The notes under the pieces: model-generated
The model's input: only the letters and a program-made list of their open reading frames with translations
Database searches by the model: none
Told to the model about the DNA's origin: nothing
Position numbers and translations under genes: made by a program
Shown: in pieces, positions 40,373 to 50,800 of the stretch
Position numbering within the stretch: position 1 is the first letter of the stretch
How the letters are laid out: each line of letters starts with the position of its first letter
Assembly (NCBI GenBank): GCA_947577075.1
Contig: CANPTW010000008.1
Coordinates: 1 to 64,000 of the forward strand
DNA from: an uncultured Oscillibacter sp.
GTDB lineage: Bacteria; Bacillota; Clostridia; Oscillospirales; Oscillospiraceae
Direction: 5' to 3'
DNA: 64,000 bases

Positions 40373-41341
40373 TTATTGCGTTTCCCGGAAAATTCTCAGA
40401 AGATTTTCCCGGGCGATCATCTGCCGCTCCGCCGGGGTCATCCCCAGCCGCTCCAGGCAGTCCAGGAGGGCGGCGGCGTGCCCGCAGTCCTCCAGCCCCG
40501 CCGCCGCGTCGTTCCCGGGGCCGAAGAATTCGCAGAAGTCGAAGCCGCAGGCCACATGCTCCACCCCCATGACGTCCGCCATGTGGGCGGCATGGAGGGC
40601 CAGGGTTTCCACCGTCTGCTTCCCGGGGTCCTCGTGGACGAATTTGTGGTGGACGTTCAGCCCCACGACTCCCCCGCTGTCCCGGATGGCCCGGAGCTGG
40701 TCGTCGGTGAGGTTCCGGGGAACGCCGCACAGGGCCCGGCAGTTGGAGTGGGAGGCGACAACGGGGCCGCGGGCCTGCTTCAGAACCTCCCAAAAGCCGC
40801 CGTCGTTCAGGTGCGAGACGTCGATGCGCATCCCCAGCTCCTCCATCCGGCGGAGCGCCCGGCGGCCTGGGTCCTTCAGGCCCAAGGCGGGGTCCTGGGC
40901 GGCCCCGGAGGCGAAGCGGTTTTCCTCGTTCCAGGTCAGCATCCCCAGGCGGAGGCCCAGGGCGGCCAGGCGGTCCAGCTCCTCCGGGCCTTCCAGGCCC
41001 TCCATGCCCTCGACGGCCAGGAAGGCGTAAATCTTCCCCTGTTCCCGGGCGGCCTCGGCCTCCTGAGCGGTGCGGACCACCGCCAGCCAGGGGCACTCGG
41101 CAAGCTCTGCCTGGGCGCAGGAGAGCATGATCTCCAGCCGGTGGGCGGCGCTTTCACCTCCGGGAACGCCCTCCCAGAAGGTCTGCCCCTGTCCCCGGCC
41201 ATACCAGAGGGCCAGGACCAGCCCCTCGATCCCGCCCCGGCGGAGGCGGTCCAGGTGATGGCGCTCCAAGACCCGGGTTTCGCCCGCCAGGCGGCGGCGG
41301 GTCACGTCGTAAAGAAGGTCGGAATGTCCGTCAAAGATCAT
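40373..41341 (-). CDS. Membrane dipeptidase-type M19 metallopeptidase
   Basis: 322 residues from the ATG at 41341 (AAAGGAG at 7 bp), normal for the bacterial renal-dipeptidase family. Zinc ligands are visible in FDGHSDLLYDV (HxD), FLAVEGMEG (Glu), SHSNCRALCGVPRNL (His) and HKFVHED, with the GFDFCEFFG segment where family members have GSDFDG. It hydrolyses dipeptides, often with D-residues or non-standard bonds, and lacks a signal peptide, so it is cytoplasmic. It is independent of the gal genes by promoter evidence. Confidence 0.92.
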   Translation of the reverse strand: MIFDGHSDLLYDVTRRRLAGETRVLERHHLDRLRRGGIEGLVLALWYGRGQGQTFWEGVPGGESAAHRLEIMLSCAQAELAECPWLAVVRTAQEAEAAREQGKIYAFLAVEGMEGLEGPEELDRLAALGLRLGMLTWNEENRFASGAAQDPALGLKDPGRRALRRMEELGMRIDVSHLNDGGFWEVLKQARGPVVASHSNCRALCGVPRNLTDDQLRAIRDSGGVVGLNVHHKFVHEDPGKQTVETLALHAAHMADVMGVEHVACGFDFCEFFGPGNDAAAGLEDCGHAAALLDCLERLGMTPAERQMIARENLLRIFRETQ

Positions 41342-41383
41342 AGCAAGGCTCCTTTCACTCCGGCGGGAGGGCCGGGGCGTTTT

Positions 41384-41413
41384 ATTGTATTCCAAACCGG
41401 GGCGGGATGGCAA
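41384..41413 (-). promoter_or_regulatory. Probable promoter of the dipeptidase gene
   Basis: On the minus strand TTGCCA (41408-41413), 18 bp spacer, TACAAT (41384-41389). The 198 bp divergent region must also carry the rightward pyrH promoter, for which I see only AT-rich candidates near 41475-41485. Confidence 0.5.
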
Positions 41414-41539
41414 GGGGCTTTTCTCTTTTTTTCGGAAAATCTTGTCTACCCCCTATGCAAAAGCGGAAAAATACGTTAAAATAAAAATCGCTGTAAAAAT
41501 CCCAGAAGAACGACATATTCCGAAAAGGGAGGTTACACG

Positions 41540-42256
41540 ATGACAAAACCTGTATACCGGCGGGTGCTGCTGAAAATCAGCGGCGAGGCCCTGGCCGGGG
41601 ACAAGCGGACGGGCCTGGATTTTCAGGTCATCGGCCGGGTCTGCGACGTGGTGAAGGAATGCCTGGACATGGGCGTTCAGGTCGGCTTGGTCGTGGGCGG
41701 AGGCAATTTCTGGCGTGGGGCCAAGGACGGCGGGGGCCGCATGGAGCGGACCCGGGCCGACCACATGGGCATGCTGGCCACCGTGATGAACTGCCTGGCC
41801 GTGGCCGACGTCTGCGAGCAGAAGGGAATCCCCGTACGGGTCCAGACGGCCATTGAGATGCGGCCCATCGCCGAGCCCTACATCCGTTCCCGGGCCATCC
41901 GGCATCTGGAGAAGGGGAGGGTGGTCATTTTCGGCTGCGGCACCGGCAATCCCTTCTTCTCCACGGACACCGCCGCCGTCCTCCGGGCCGCCGAGATCGG
42001 CGCGGAGGTTATCCTGCTGGCGAAAAACGTGGACGGCGTTTACTCCGCCGACCCGGTGAAGAACCCCGGCGCCGTGAAATACGACTCCATCAGCTACGAC
42101 GACGTGCTGGCCCAGCACCTGATGGTGATGGACACCACCGCCACGTCCCTCTCCATGGACAACCACATCCCCGTGCTGCTGTTCGCCCTGAAGGACCCGG
42201 AGAACATCGTCCGGGCCGTCTGCGGCGAGAAGGTGGGCACGATTGTCGGAGAATGA
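41540..42256 (+). CDS. pyrH: Uridylate kinase
   Basis: 238 residues, the standard length. It starts [20 protein letters not shown] and carries [47 protein letters not shown] and [12 protein letters not shown]. It phosphorylates UMP to UDP in pyrimidine nucleotide synthesis. GGGAGG precedes the ATG. It is the first gene of the conserved pyrH-frr-uppS-cdsA-dxr-rseP-ispG-polC operon. The short spacing to frr (28 bases) indicates a shared transcript. Confidence 0.98.
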   Translation: MTKPVYRRVLLKISGEALAGDKRTGLDFQVIGRVCDVVKECLDMGVQVGLVVGGGNFWRGAKDGGGRMERTRADHMGMLATVMNCLAVADVCEQKGIPVRVQTAIEMRPIAEPYIRSRAIRHLEKGRVVIFGCGTGNPFFSTDTAAVLRAAEIGAEVILLAKNVDGVYSADPVKNPGAVKYDSISYDDVLAQHLMVMDTTATSLSMDNHIPVLLFALKDPENIVRAVCGEKVGTIVGE

Positions 42257-42284
42257 CTACATTTTGAAAGGAGCAACTCAAGTT

Positions 42285-42842
42285 ATGTTGAAGGACGAAT
42301 ACAAGGTATATGAGGACAAGATGAAAAAGAGCATCGACTCCGTGGCAGCGGACTTCGCCTCCGTCCGGGCGGGCCGGGCCAACGCCGCCGTGCTGGACCG
42401 GATCATGGTGGACTACTACGGCAGCCCCACCCCCATCCAGCAGATTGCCGCCATCTCCTCCCCGGACCCCCGGACCCTGCTGATCTCCCCCTGGGACGGC
42501 TCGGCGCTGAAGCTCATTGAGAAGGCCATCCAGAATTCGGATTTAGGGATCAACCCCCAGAACGACGGCAAGGCCATCCGCCTGGCCTTCCCCCAGCTGA
42601 CGGAGGAGCGCCGCAAGGAGCTGGTGAAGCAGATCCGCAAGTACGCCGAGGGCGGCAAGGTGGCGGTCCGGAACATCCGCCGGGACGCCATGGACAACTT
42701 CAAGAAACAGGAAAAGAAGTCCGAGATCACCGAGGACGAGCTGAAGCAGGTGGAGAAGGACTTCCAGAAGCTCACCGATGAGAGCTGCAAGAAGCTGGAC
42801 GAGCTGCTGGCGAAAAAGGAAAAGGAATTGATGGCGGTCTGA
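42285..42842 (+). CDS. frr: Ribosome recycling factor
   Basis: 185 residues, exactly the RRF length, from the ATG at 42285 (AAAGGAG upstream). Recognisable: VRAGRANAAVLDRIMVDYYG, PTPIQQIAAISSPDPRTLLI, GINPQNDGKAIRLAFPQLTE and RKELVKQIRKYAEGGKVAVR. With EF-G it splits post-termination ribosomes. Its stop codon overlaps the uppS start (TGATG), giving coupling. Confidence 0.98.
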   Translation: MLKDEYKVYEDKMKKSIDSVAADFASVRAGRANAAVLDRIMVDYYGSPTPIQQIAAISSPDPRTLLISPWDGSALKLIEKAIQNSDLGINPQNDGKAIRLAFPQLTEERRKELVKQIRKYAEGGKVAVRNIRRDAMDNFKKQEKKSEITEDELKQVEKDFQKLTDESCKKLDELLAKKEKELMAV

Positions 42843-43684
42843 TGGCGGAAAACAGAAACGAGGCGGGGCGGCTTCTGCCGCCCCGCGCTGATGGAACGGC
42901 GCGGGGTGAGGGAGGAACCGGCGGCGGGAATCCTGGGAGCGCCGCAGCGCGGGACGGGAAAACCGGCGGGAATATGCCGGCCCCGCCTCGCCACATTGCG
43001 ATTATCATGGACGGCAACGGCCGCTGGGCCACCCGGCGGGGCCTCCCCCGGACGGCGGGGCACAAGGCCGGGGCGGAGACGTTTCGGAAGATCGCGACAT
43101 ACTGCAAAAACATCGGCGTGAAGTACCTGACGGTCTACGCCTTCTCCACGGAGAACTGGAAGCGCTCCGAGACGGAGGTCGCCGCCATCATGGCGCTTTT
43201 AAAGCGGTATCTCCTGGAGGCAGTGGACACCATGGAGCGGGACCACATCCGGCTCCACTTCTTCGGGGATATGACCCCCATCGCCCCGGAGCTGCGGGCC
43301 CTGGCCTGGGAGACGGACGAGATCACGGAGCACCTGAGTAAGGACGACTTCCAGGCCAATGTCTGCCTGAACTACGGCGGGCGGGACGAGATCCTTCGGG
43401 CGGTCCGGCGCTTCGCCGCCGACTGCGCCGCCGGGACGAGGAGGCCGGAGGAGCTGGACGAGGCGGTTTTCTCCGGCTATCTGGATTCCCGGGGCATCCC
43501 GGACCCGGAGCTCATCATCCGCCCCAGCGGGGAGCTGCGGCTTTCCAACTTCCTGCTCTGGCAGTGCGCCTATGCGGAATTTTACTACACGGATACCCTC
43601 TGGCCGGACTTCGACGAGGCGGAGATCGACCGGGCCATCGCGGCCTACCACGCCCGGGACCGCCGCTTTGGCGGCGTGAAGTAG
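42842..43684 (+). CDS. uppS: Isoprenyl transferase (undecaprenyl pyrophosphate synthase)
   Basis: 280 residues from the ATG that overlaps the frr stop. The catalytic core starts at PRHIAIIMDGNGRWATRRGL with the active-site Asp, followed by VYAFSTENWKRSETE and, near the end, DPELIIRPSGELRLSNFLLW. It condenses isopentenyl units onto farnesyl pyrophosphate to give the C55 lipid carrier. The first 44 residues are a Gly/Arg/Ala-rich extension not found in most UppS proteins. An internal ATG at 42974 would remove it and yield a normal ~236-residue enzyme, but it has only a weak ribosome site. The start is therefore uncertain. Confidence 0.94.
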   Translation: MAENRNEAGRLLPPRADGTARGEGGTGGGNPGSAAARDGKTGGNMPAPPRHIAIIMDGNGRWATRRGLPRTAGHKAGAETFRKIATYCKNIGVKYLTVYAFSTENWKRSETEVAAIMALLKRYLLEAVDTMERDHIRLHFFGDMTPIAPELRALAWETDEITEHLSKDDFQANVCLNYGGRDEILRAVRRFAADCAAGTRRPEELDEAVFSGYLDSRGIPDPELIIRPSGELRLSNFLLWQCAYAEFYYTDTLWPDFDEAEIDRAIAAYHARDRRFGGVK

Positions 43685-43703
43685 AGAGAAGGGAGGACGC
43701 CCT

Positions 43704-44501
43704 ATGAAATCGAGGATTCTGGTGGCCGTGGTGGGCATCCCGGCGCTTCTCTATGTGGTGCTGGCCGCGCCTCCGTTTGTGATGATGGTTGCCTTGATGA
43801 TTCTGGCGGGCATAGGCGGCGGAGAGCTGCTGCGCTGTACCGGCGGCGGGGAGCGGAGAGACCCGATGGGCGTAAGCGCCCTGCTTCCGCTTTTGACCGT
43901 GTCCTGGTACTATCAAAATCCGGAGGCGGTTCCCCTCTTCTGGATACTGTACGGCCTGTTTCTCTGCGTGCTGGCCATTGTCAAGGGAGGAGAAATCAAG
44001 TACAGTCTACTCATGTCGGCCATTTTTGGCGGCATTTTCATCGGCTATTCTTTCTCCTCTTTCCTCCGGCTGGAGGCCGGCGGCATTCACCGGGCTTACC
44101 TGCTCCTGCCCTTCATTCTGAGCTTCGCCTGTGATACCTTCGCCTTCTTTACCGGGCTCACCCTGGGGAAGCACAAGCTGGCCCCCAAGGTCAGCCCCAA
44201 GAAGACGATTGAGGGCTCCGTGGGGGGCCTGGCGGGGAACGTCCTCTGCGGCCTGTTGTTCGTGTGGGTGATGGACCGCTTTTTCGGTGGTTCCCTTATC
44301 GGATACGGCCCCATGGCTCTGCTGGCCCTGTTCTGCGGCGCGGTGGCCCAGATTGGGGATCTGAGCTTTTCCCTCATCAAGCGGGAATTTGGGATTAAAG
44401 ATTACGGCCATCTCTTCCTGGCCCACGGCGGCGTGCTGGACCGCTTTGACAGCGTGCTCTTCGTGGCCCCGGTGATTGAGATTATTTTCAGCTTTCTGTA
44501 A
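43704..44501 (+). CDS. cdsA: Phosphatidate cytidylyltransferase
   Basis: 265 residues, seven to eight membrane helices. The C-terminal CdsA signature is partly visible as [35 protein letters not shown] (here starting SLIKREFG), preceded by [18 protein letters not shown] with the catalytic Lys/Thr/Glu loop. It makes CDP-diacylglycerol from phosphatidate and CTP for phospholipid synthesis. It follows uppS by 19 bases with AAGGGAGG upstream. Confidence 0.97.
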   Translation: [265 protein letters not shown]

Positions 44502-44519
44502 TAGAATAGAGATGAGACG

Positions 44520-45668
44520 ATGACAAAGACGATATCCATTTTAGGCTCCACAGGCTCCATCGGGCGGCAGACTCTGGACGTGGCGGAGCAGCTGGGGCTG
44601 ACGGTGGCCGCCATCACCGCCAACAACAATGTAGCGCTGGCGGAGGAACAGGCCCGGAAATTCCAGCCCCGGCAGGTCATCATGACCGACGAGGCGGCGG
44701 CGAAGGACCTGAAAATCCGCCTGGCGGACACGAAGACCCGGGTCCACGGCGGCGTCTCCGCCCTCTCCACGGCGGCGACATTGCCGGGGGTGGACACGGT
44801 GGTCACCGCCGTGGTGGGCATGGTGGGCCTGAAGCCCACGCTGGCCGCCATCCGGGAGGGCAAGCGCATCGCCCTGGCCAACAAGGAGACGCTGGTCTGC
44901 GCCGGGGAGCTGGTGATGGAGGCGGCGGAGCGCTGCGGGGCGGAGATCGTCCCCGTGGACTCGGAGCATTCCGCCATTTTCCAGTGCGTCCAGGGCTGCC
45001 TGGACCGGGGGGAGATCCGGCAGGTGATTCTGACCTGCTCCGGCGGGCCCTTCTACGGGCTGAACCGGGATGAGGTGGGGAAGATGACGAAGGCGGACGC
45101 GTTGCGGCACCCCAATTGGAAGATGGGCCCCAAGATCACCGTGGACTGCGCCACGCTGATGAACAAGGGCCTGGAGGTCATTGAGGCCATGCGGCTGTAC
45201 CGCCTGCCCCTGACGCGGGTGAAGGTGGTGATTCACCGCCAGAGCATTGTGCACTCCCTGGTGGAGTTCCGGGACGGGGCCCTGCTGGCCCAGCTGGGTA
45301 CGCCGGACATGCGGCTGCCCATCCGCTACGCCATGACCTACCCCCAGCGGGCGGAGTCGGCGGCGGAGCCGCTGGATCTGCTCCACTGCCCGCCGCTGAC
45401 CTTTGCGGAGCCGGACCGGGGGACCTTCCCGTGCCTGCGGCTGGCGGAGGTGGCGGCCGCCAAGGGGGGCACGGCCTGCGCCGTGCTGAACGCCGCCAAC
45501 GAGGAGGCGGTGCGGCTGTTTCTGGCGGACCGGATCGGTTTCCGGGATATCTTTGACCTCACCGCCAGAGCCATGACGGAGCTGCCCGTTGTGCACAAGC
45601 CCAGCCTCCCGGAGATTTTAGAGGCGGACGCGGCCGCCCGGCAAACCGTGCTGAAAAACTTTTCTTGA
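44520..45668 (+). CDS. dxr: 1-deoxy-D-xylulose 5-phosphate reductoisomerase
   Basis: 382 residues. The NADPH fold is at the N-terminus (ISILGSTGSIGRQTLDVAEQ). The catalytic region is LANKETLVCAGELVMEAAER, with VPVDSEHSAIFQCVQG (metal ligands Asp/Glu) and LTCSGGPF, followed by HPNWKMGPKITVDCATLMNK. It catalyses the first committed step of the MEP isoprenoid pathway, and its product feeds ispG two genes downstream. It starts 18 bases after cdsA. Confidence 0.98.
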   Translation: MTKTISILGSTGSIGRQTLDVAEQLGLTVAAITANNNVALAEEQARKFQPRQVIMTDEAAAKDLKIRLADTKTRVHGGVSALSTAATLPGVDTVVTAVVGMVGLKPTLAAIREGKRIALANKETLVCAGELVMEAAERCGAEIVPVDSEHSAIFQCVQGCLDRGEIRQVILTCSGGPFYGLNRDEVGKMTKADALRHPNWKMGPKITVDCATLMNKGLEVIEAMRLYRLPLTRVKVVIHRQSIVHSLVEFRDGALLAQLGTPDMRLPIRYAMTYPQRAESAAEPLDLLHCPPLTFAEPDRGTFPCLRLAEVAAAKGGTACAVLNAANEEAVRLFLADRIGFRDIFDLTARAMTELPVVHKPSLPEILEADAAARQTVLKNFS

Positions 45669-45685
45669 AAGAGGAGCGCGTTTCC

Positions 45686-46759
45686 ATGAGTTTCATCTAT
45701 GTTCTGGCGGGCATCTTCATCTTCGGCTTCCTGATCGCCGTCCATGAGCTGGGCCACTTTCTGGCGGCCCGGCTCTGCGGCGTGCGGGTAAACGAGTTTT
45801 CCATCGGCATGGGGCCCCTGCTGTGGCACAAGGAGACGGGGGAGACGCGGTATTCCCTGCGGCTCCTGCCCATCGGGGGCTTCTGCGCCCTGGAGGGGGA
45901 AGACGGGGACACCGGGGACGAGCGCAGCTTCATCCGCCAGGGCTTCTGGAAAAAGCTCATCATCCTGGCCGCCGGGTCCTTTATGAACCTGCTGGCGGGC
46001 GTGGCGGTGATCGCCTGCATTTTTTCTACGGCCAGCGGTTTCTACGTGGACCAGGTGGCGGGCTTTTCCGAGGGCTTCCCCCTGGAGGGGGAGGACGGCT
46101 TGATGGTGGGGGACGTCTTCTATAAAATCGACGGCTGGCGGACCTACCTCCGGGGAGACGCGTCGTTATTCCTCCAGTTCAACGACGGGGAGGGCGCCGA
46201 TATTGAAGTCATCCGGGACGGGGAGAAGGTGGTCTTGAAGGACCTGCCCTTGTATCGGGGAACCTATGACGGCCAGCCGGGGCGCTTCGGCCTGATGGTG
46301 GGGGCTGCCCGGGTTCCGGCTGCCTTTTTGACCACGGTGAAGTTCATCGGTTACCAGACCCTGGACTTTGTCCAGCAGGTGTGGTTCAGCCTGATCCAAT
46401 TGATTCGGGGCAACGTGGGCCTCTCGGAGGTCAGCGGCCCGGTGGGCATCGTTTCCAGCATGACGGAGGTGGGGAAGGCCTCCGAGACGGCCCTGGACGC
46501 CCTTGAGAACATCGCCTTCTTCGGGGCGCTTATCGCCGTCAACCTGGCGGTGATGAATCTGCTGCCCATTCCGGCCCTGGACGGGGGGCGGATCTTTTTC
46601 CTGGCCGTCGACGCGCTGGCCATGCTTTTCTTCAAGCGGAAGGTGCCGGAGAAGTACCAGGCGGCGGTGAACGCGGCCTGCTTTGTCCTTCTGATGGGGG
46701 TCATGCTGCTGGTGACGTTGAAGGACGTTGGGCAGCTCTTTATGCGGGGAGGGTCCTGA
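45686..46759 (+). CDS. rseP: RIP metalloprotease (site-2 protease, RseP family)
   Basis: 357 residues from the ATG at 45686 (GAGGAG upstream); a longer frame uses a TTG inside dxr. The zinc motif is HELGH in IAVHELGHFLAARLCG near residue 19. A PDZ-like segment is in the middle (GLMVGDVFYKIDGWRTYLRG), and the second active-site motif is MNLLPIPALDGGRIFFL. It has four membrane helices. It cleaves anti-sigma factors and other small membrane proteins inside the membrane. It may process the membrane partner of the ECF sigma factor at 11924, but that is speculation. Confidence 0.96.
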   Translation: MSFIYVLAGIFIFGFLIAVHELGHFLAARLCGVRVNEFSIGMGPLLWHKETGETRYSLRLLPIGGFCALEGEDGDTGDERSFIRQGFWKKLIILAAGSFMNLLAGVAVIACIFSTASGFYVDQVAGFSEGFPLEGEDGLMVGDVFYKIDGWRTYLRGDASLFLQFNDGEGADIEVIRDGEKVVLKDLPLYRGTYDGQPGRFGLMVGAARVPAAFLTTVKFIGYQTLDFVQQVWFSLIQLIRGNVGLSEVSGPVGIVSSMTEVGKASETALDALENIAFFGALIAVNLAVMNLLPIPALDGGRIFFLAVDALAMLFFKRKVPEKYQAAVNAACFVLLMGVMLLVTLKDVGQLFMRGGS

Positions 46760-46760
46760 T

Positions 46761-47798
46761 ATGACGAAACGCCTGATGGTGGGCAAGGTCCCGGTGGGCG
46801 GCGGCGCGCCGGTATCCATCCAGTCCATGTGCAATACAAAGACCGACGATGCGGCCGCTACCGTGGCCCAGATCCAGGCGCTGGAGGCCGCCGGGTGCGA
46901 GATCATCCGGGTGGCCGTCCCGGACCAGGCGGCGGCGGAGGCGGTGGACAAGATCAAGGAGCGGATTTCCATCCCCCTGGTCGCCGACATTCACTTCAAC
47001 TACAGGCTCGCCCTGATCTGTGCGGAGCGGGGCATTGACGCCATCCGCATCAACCCGGGGAACATCGGCGGGGAGGAAAACGTCAAGGCCGTGGCGGACG
47101 CCTGCCGGGCGCGGGGCATCCCCATCCGGGTGGGGGTCAACGGCGGTTCCCTGGAGAAGGAGCTCCGGGCAAAGTACGGCGGCGTCACCGCCGAGGCCCT
47201 GGTGGAAAGCGCCCTGGGACAGGCCCGGCTGCTGAATCGGTTTGATTTTGACGACATCTGCTTTTCCGTCAAATGCTCCGACGTGCCGCTGACCATGGCG
47301 GCGTACTTAGCCCTCAGCGAGCGGACGGACTATCCCCTCCATCTGGGCGTCACGGAAGCGGGGCCCCCCTCCATGGGGATGGTGAAATCCGCCATGGGCA
47401 TCGGGGGGCTGCTCTGCCTGGGGATCGGCGATACGATCCGGGTGACCCTGACCGCCGACCCGGCGGAGGAAATTGTCGCCGCCAAGAAGATTCTCAAGGC
47501 GGCGGGCCTGCGGAAGACGGGGGTGAATCTCATCGCCTGTCCCACCTGCGGCCGGACGCGGATCGACCTGATCCCCATTGCCGAGGAGGTGGAGCGGCGG
47601 CTGGCGGACTGCGAGAAGGACATCACCGTGGCGGTGATGGGCTGTGCCGTCAACGGTCCGGGGGAGGCCGCCGCCGCCGACATCGGCATTGCCGGGGGAA
47701 AGGGCGAGGGCCTGCTCTTCCGCAAGGGGGAGATTTTGTACAAGGTTCCCCAGGAGCGGCTGGTGGACGCGCTGATGGAGGAGATCGAAAAGCTGTAG
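46761..47798 (+). CDS. ispG: 4-hydroxy-3-methylbut-2-enyl diphosphate synthase
   Basis: 345 residues from the ATG one base after the rseP stop. The N-terminal TIM barrel has GAPVSIQSMCNTKTDD, VADIHFNYRLAL and RINPGNIGGEENVKAV. The C-terminal Fe-S domain has CPTCGRTRIDL and VMGCAVNGPGEA, with three Cys for the 4Fe-4S cluster. It makes HMBPP in the MEP pathway, the penultimate step after dxr. Confidence 0.98.
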   Translation: MTKRLMVGKVPVGGGAPVSIQSMCNTKTDDAAATVAQIQALEAAGCEIIRVAVPDQAAAEAVDKIKERISIPLVADIHFNYRLALICAERGIDAIRINPGNIGGEENVKAVADACRARGIPIRVGVNGGSLEKELRAKYGGVTAEALVESALGQARLLNRFDFDDICFSVKCSDVPLTMAAYLALSERTDYPLHLGVTEAGPPSMGMVKSAMGIGGLLCLGIGDTIRVTLTADPAEEIVAAKKILKAAGLRKTGVNLIACPTCGRTRIDLIPIAEEVERRLADCEKDITVAVMGCAVNGPGEAAAADIGIAGGKGEGLLFRKGEILYKVPQERLVDALMEEIEKL

Positions 47799-47831
47799 GG
47801 CCCCATATTGAACTGCAAAAGAGAGGACGCC

Positions 47832-50800
47832 ATGTCGAAAAATATCCCATTTTTTGAATTGTTTGCCGAGCTCTCGGCGTCTCCCGAGCTCCGCCTCCGG
47901 CTGGCCGGGGCGGAGCTGACCCATGGGTGCATTGACCGGGGGGACCTGTCTATCCGCTTGGATATGACGGTGAAGGCCCCCCTGGATCAGGCGGATATCC
48001 GGGAGCTGGAGGAGACGCTGAAGGCGGTTTACGGCTTCCAAAGGGCCGAGCTGACGGCCGTCTGCACGGCTCCGCCGCCGCCTGCGCCCGCTCCCCGGAG
48101 CGGCGGCGCGCCGAAGGCGGCGGCCCCGAAGAAGCCGGGTAAAATTCTGATGGGAAACCCGGTCAAGGCCCGGTCCGGTCCCATGTCGGCGCTGAACGTG
48201 AAGATGGGCATGGCCACGGTTTCCGGCAAGGTGTTCTCCTTCGAGTGCCGGGAGACCCGGCGGCCCGGCATGTGGCGGCTCAGCTTTGACATGACCGACG
48301 GCACGGGCTCCGTCACCGTCCAGAAAAACCTGGGCGTCCGGGAGGCCCAGGCGCTGGAGGGCGCGGTCAAGCCCGGCATGTGGCTGACCGTTCAGGGAAA
48401 GATGGAGCCCACCTGGGACGGCAAGGACATCCAGCTGAACCCCCAGCATATTAACGTCATAGAGCACGAGGAGCGGATGGATACCGCCCCGGTGAAGCGT
48501 GTGGAGCTCCACCTCCACACCCGGATGAGCAACATGGACGCCCTGACGGACACCAAGGAGGTCATCCAAGAGGCGATCCGCTGGGGCCATCCCGCCATCG
48601 CCATCACGGACCACGGCGTGGCCCAGTCCTTCCCGGAGGCGTGGCACGCCGCCGGGGATAAGATCAAAATCCTCTACGGGGTGGAGGGCTATTTCATCAA
48701 CAATGTGGACGACCGCATCGCCGTCCACGGGACCCAGGACATCCCCCTGGAGGGGGAAGTGGTCTGCTTCGACATCGAGACGACCGGCCTTCGGGTGGAC
48801 CGGGAGGCCATTACGGAGATCGGCGCGGTGGTTCTGCGAAACGGGGAGATTGCCGAGCGCTTCCAGACCTTTGTGAATCCCGGGAAGCGGCTGACGCCGG
48901 AGATCATCGGCCTCACCGGCATCACCGACGAGATGCTGAAGGACGCGCCCCGGCCGGCGGAGGCGCTGGCGGACTTTCTGAAGTTTGTGAACGGGCGGCC
49001 CCTGGCGGCCCACAACGCGGAGTTCGATATCGGTTTCATTCGCAAGGGCTGCCGGGAGGCGGGGCTGGAGTTCCGGCCCACCTACATCGACTCCCTGATC
49101 CTGGCCCAGAACCTGCTGCCGGGCTTGGGAAAGTACAAGCTGGACATCGTGGCGGAGCACCTGGACCTGCCCGCCTTCAACCACCACCGGGCCAGCGACG
49201 ACGCGGCCACGGTGGGCTATATGCTGATTCCCTTTTGGAAGATGCTCCACGAGCGGGGGGTCCACACCCTCCAGGCGGTGAACGGCGAGATGGAGAAGCT
49301 GCGGCCCCTGGGGAACAAGTCCAACCGCTTCCCCAAGCACATCATTCTCCTGGCCCGGAACAAGACGGGGCTGAAAAACCTCTACCAAATGATCTCCGAT
49401 TCCAACCTGAAGTACTTCAAGCGGGTGCCCACCATTCCCAAGAGCCTGCTGAAGGAGCACCGGGAGGGCATCATCGTGGGCGCGGCCTGCGAGGCGGGGG
49501 AGCTGTTCCAGGCCGTCAAAGACCACAAGGACTGGGAGGAGCTGAAGCGCATCGCCTCCTTCTACGACTACCTGGAGATCCAGCCCCTGTGCAACAACTG
49601 GTTCATGCTCCGCAACGGCGACGCCCGGGACGAGGAGGACCTGCGGGAGTTCAACCGGACCATCGTCCGCCTGGGGGAGGAGCTGGGGAAGCCCGTCTGC
49701 GCCACCGGCGACGTCCACTTCCGGGAGCCGGAGGACGAGATCTTCCGGCACATCCTCCTGGCCTCGAAAAAATTCCCCGACGCCAACGAGTCCCTGCCTA
49801 TCTACTTCAAGACCACCGACGAGATGCTGAAGGAGTTTTCCTATCTGGGGGAGGAGAAGGCCGTAGAGGTAGTGGTGACCAATACCCGGCTGGTGGCGGA
49901 CCAGATCGAGACGTTCGAGTTGCTGCCCAAGGAGCTCTTTCCCCCCAAGCTGGAGAATTCCGAGGAGGAGCTGAACCGCCTGGTTTGGGAGAAGGTCCGC
50001 CGCCTCTACGGCGAGGACCCGCCCCAGCTCATCGTGGACCGGCTGAACGTGGAGCTGGGGGGCATCCTGGGCAAGTACGACGTGGTGTACATGTCCGCCC
50101 AAAAGCTGGTCCAGCGCTCTCTGGAGAACGGCTACCTGGTGGGCTCCCGGGGCTCCGTGGGCTCGTCTCTGGCGGCCTACATGTCGGGCATCACGGAGGT
50201 CAACTCCCTGCCGCCCCACTACCGCTGCCCCAAGTGCAAACACTCCGAGTTTGTCCAGGACGGCTCCTACGGCTGCGGCGCGGACATGCCGGACAAGGTC
50301 TGCCCCGTGTGCGGGACCCAGTACGAGAAGGACGGCTTCGACATCCCCTTTGAGACGTTCCTGGGCTTCGGCGGCGGCAAGGTGCCGGACATCGACCTGA
50401 ACTTCTCCGGCGAGTACCAGGCCCGGGCCCACCGCCACGCCATCGAGATGTTCGGCGAAACCCAGGTCTTCCGGGCGGGGACCATCGGCACCCTGGCGGA
50501 GAAGACCGCCTACGGCTTTGTGAAAAAGTATCTGGAGGAGAACCAGATGACCGTGGGCCGGGCGGAGGAAAACCGGCTGACCTTGGGGTGCGTGGGCGTC
50601 CGGCGGACCACCGGGCAGCACCCCGGGGGCCTGGTGGTGGTTCCGGCGGACAAGAGCATGGAGGATTTCTGCCCCGTCCAGCACCCGGCGGACGCCGACG
50701 ATTCCGACACCATCACCACCCACTTTGAATACCACTCCATGGAGGCCAACCTCCTGAAGCTGGACATGCTGGGCCACGATGATCCCACCATGGTCCGGAT

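Noticed and set aside
37225..40572. 1115-residue open frame on the plus strand
   Set aside because: Antisense to galT and galK, which have clear motifs; composition typical of a shadow frame.
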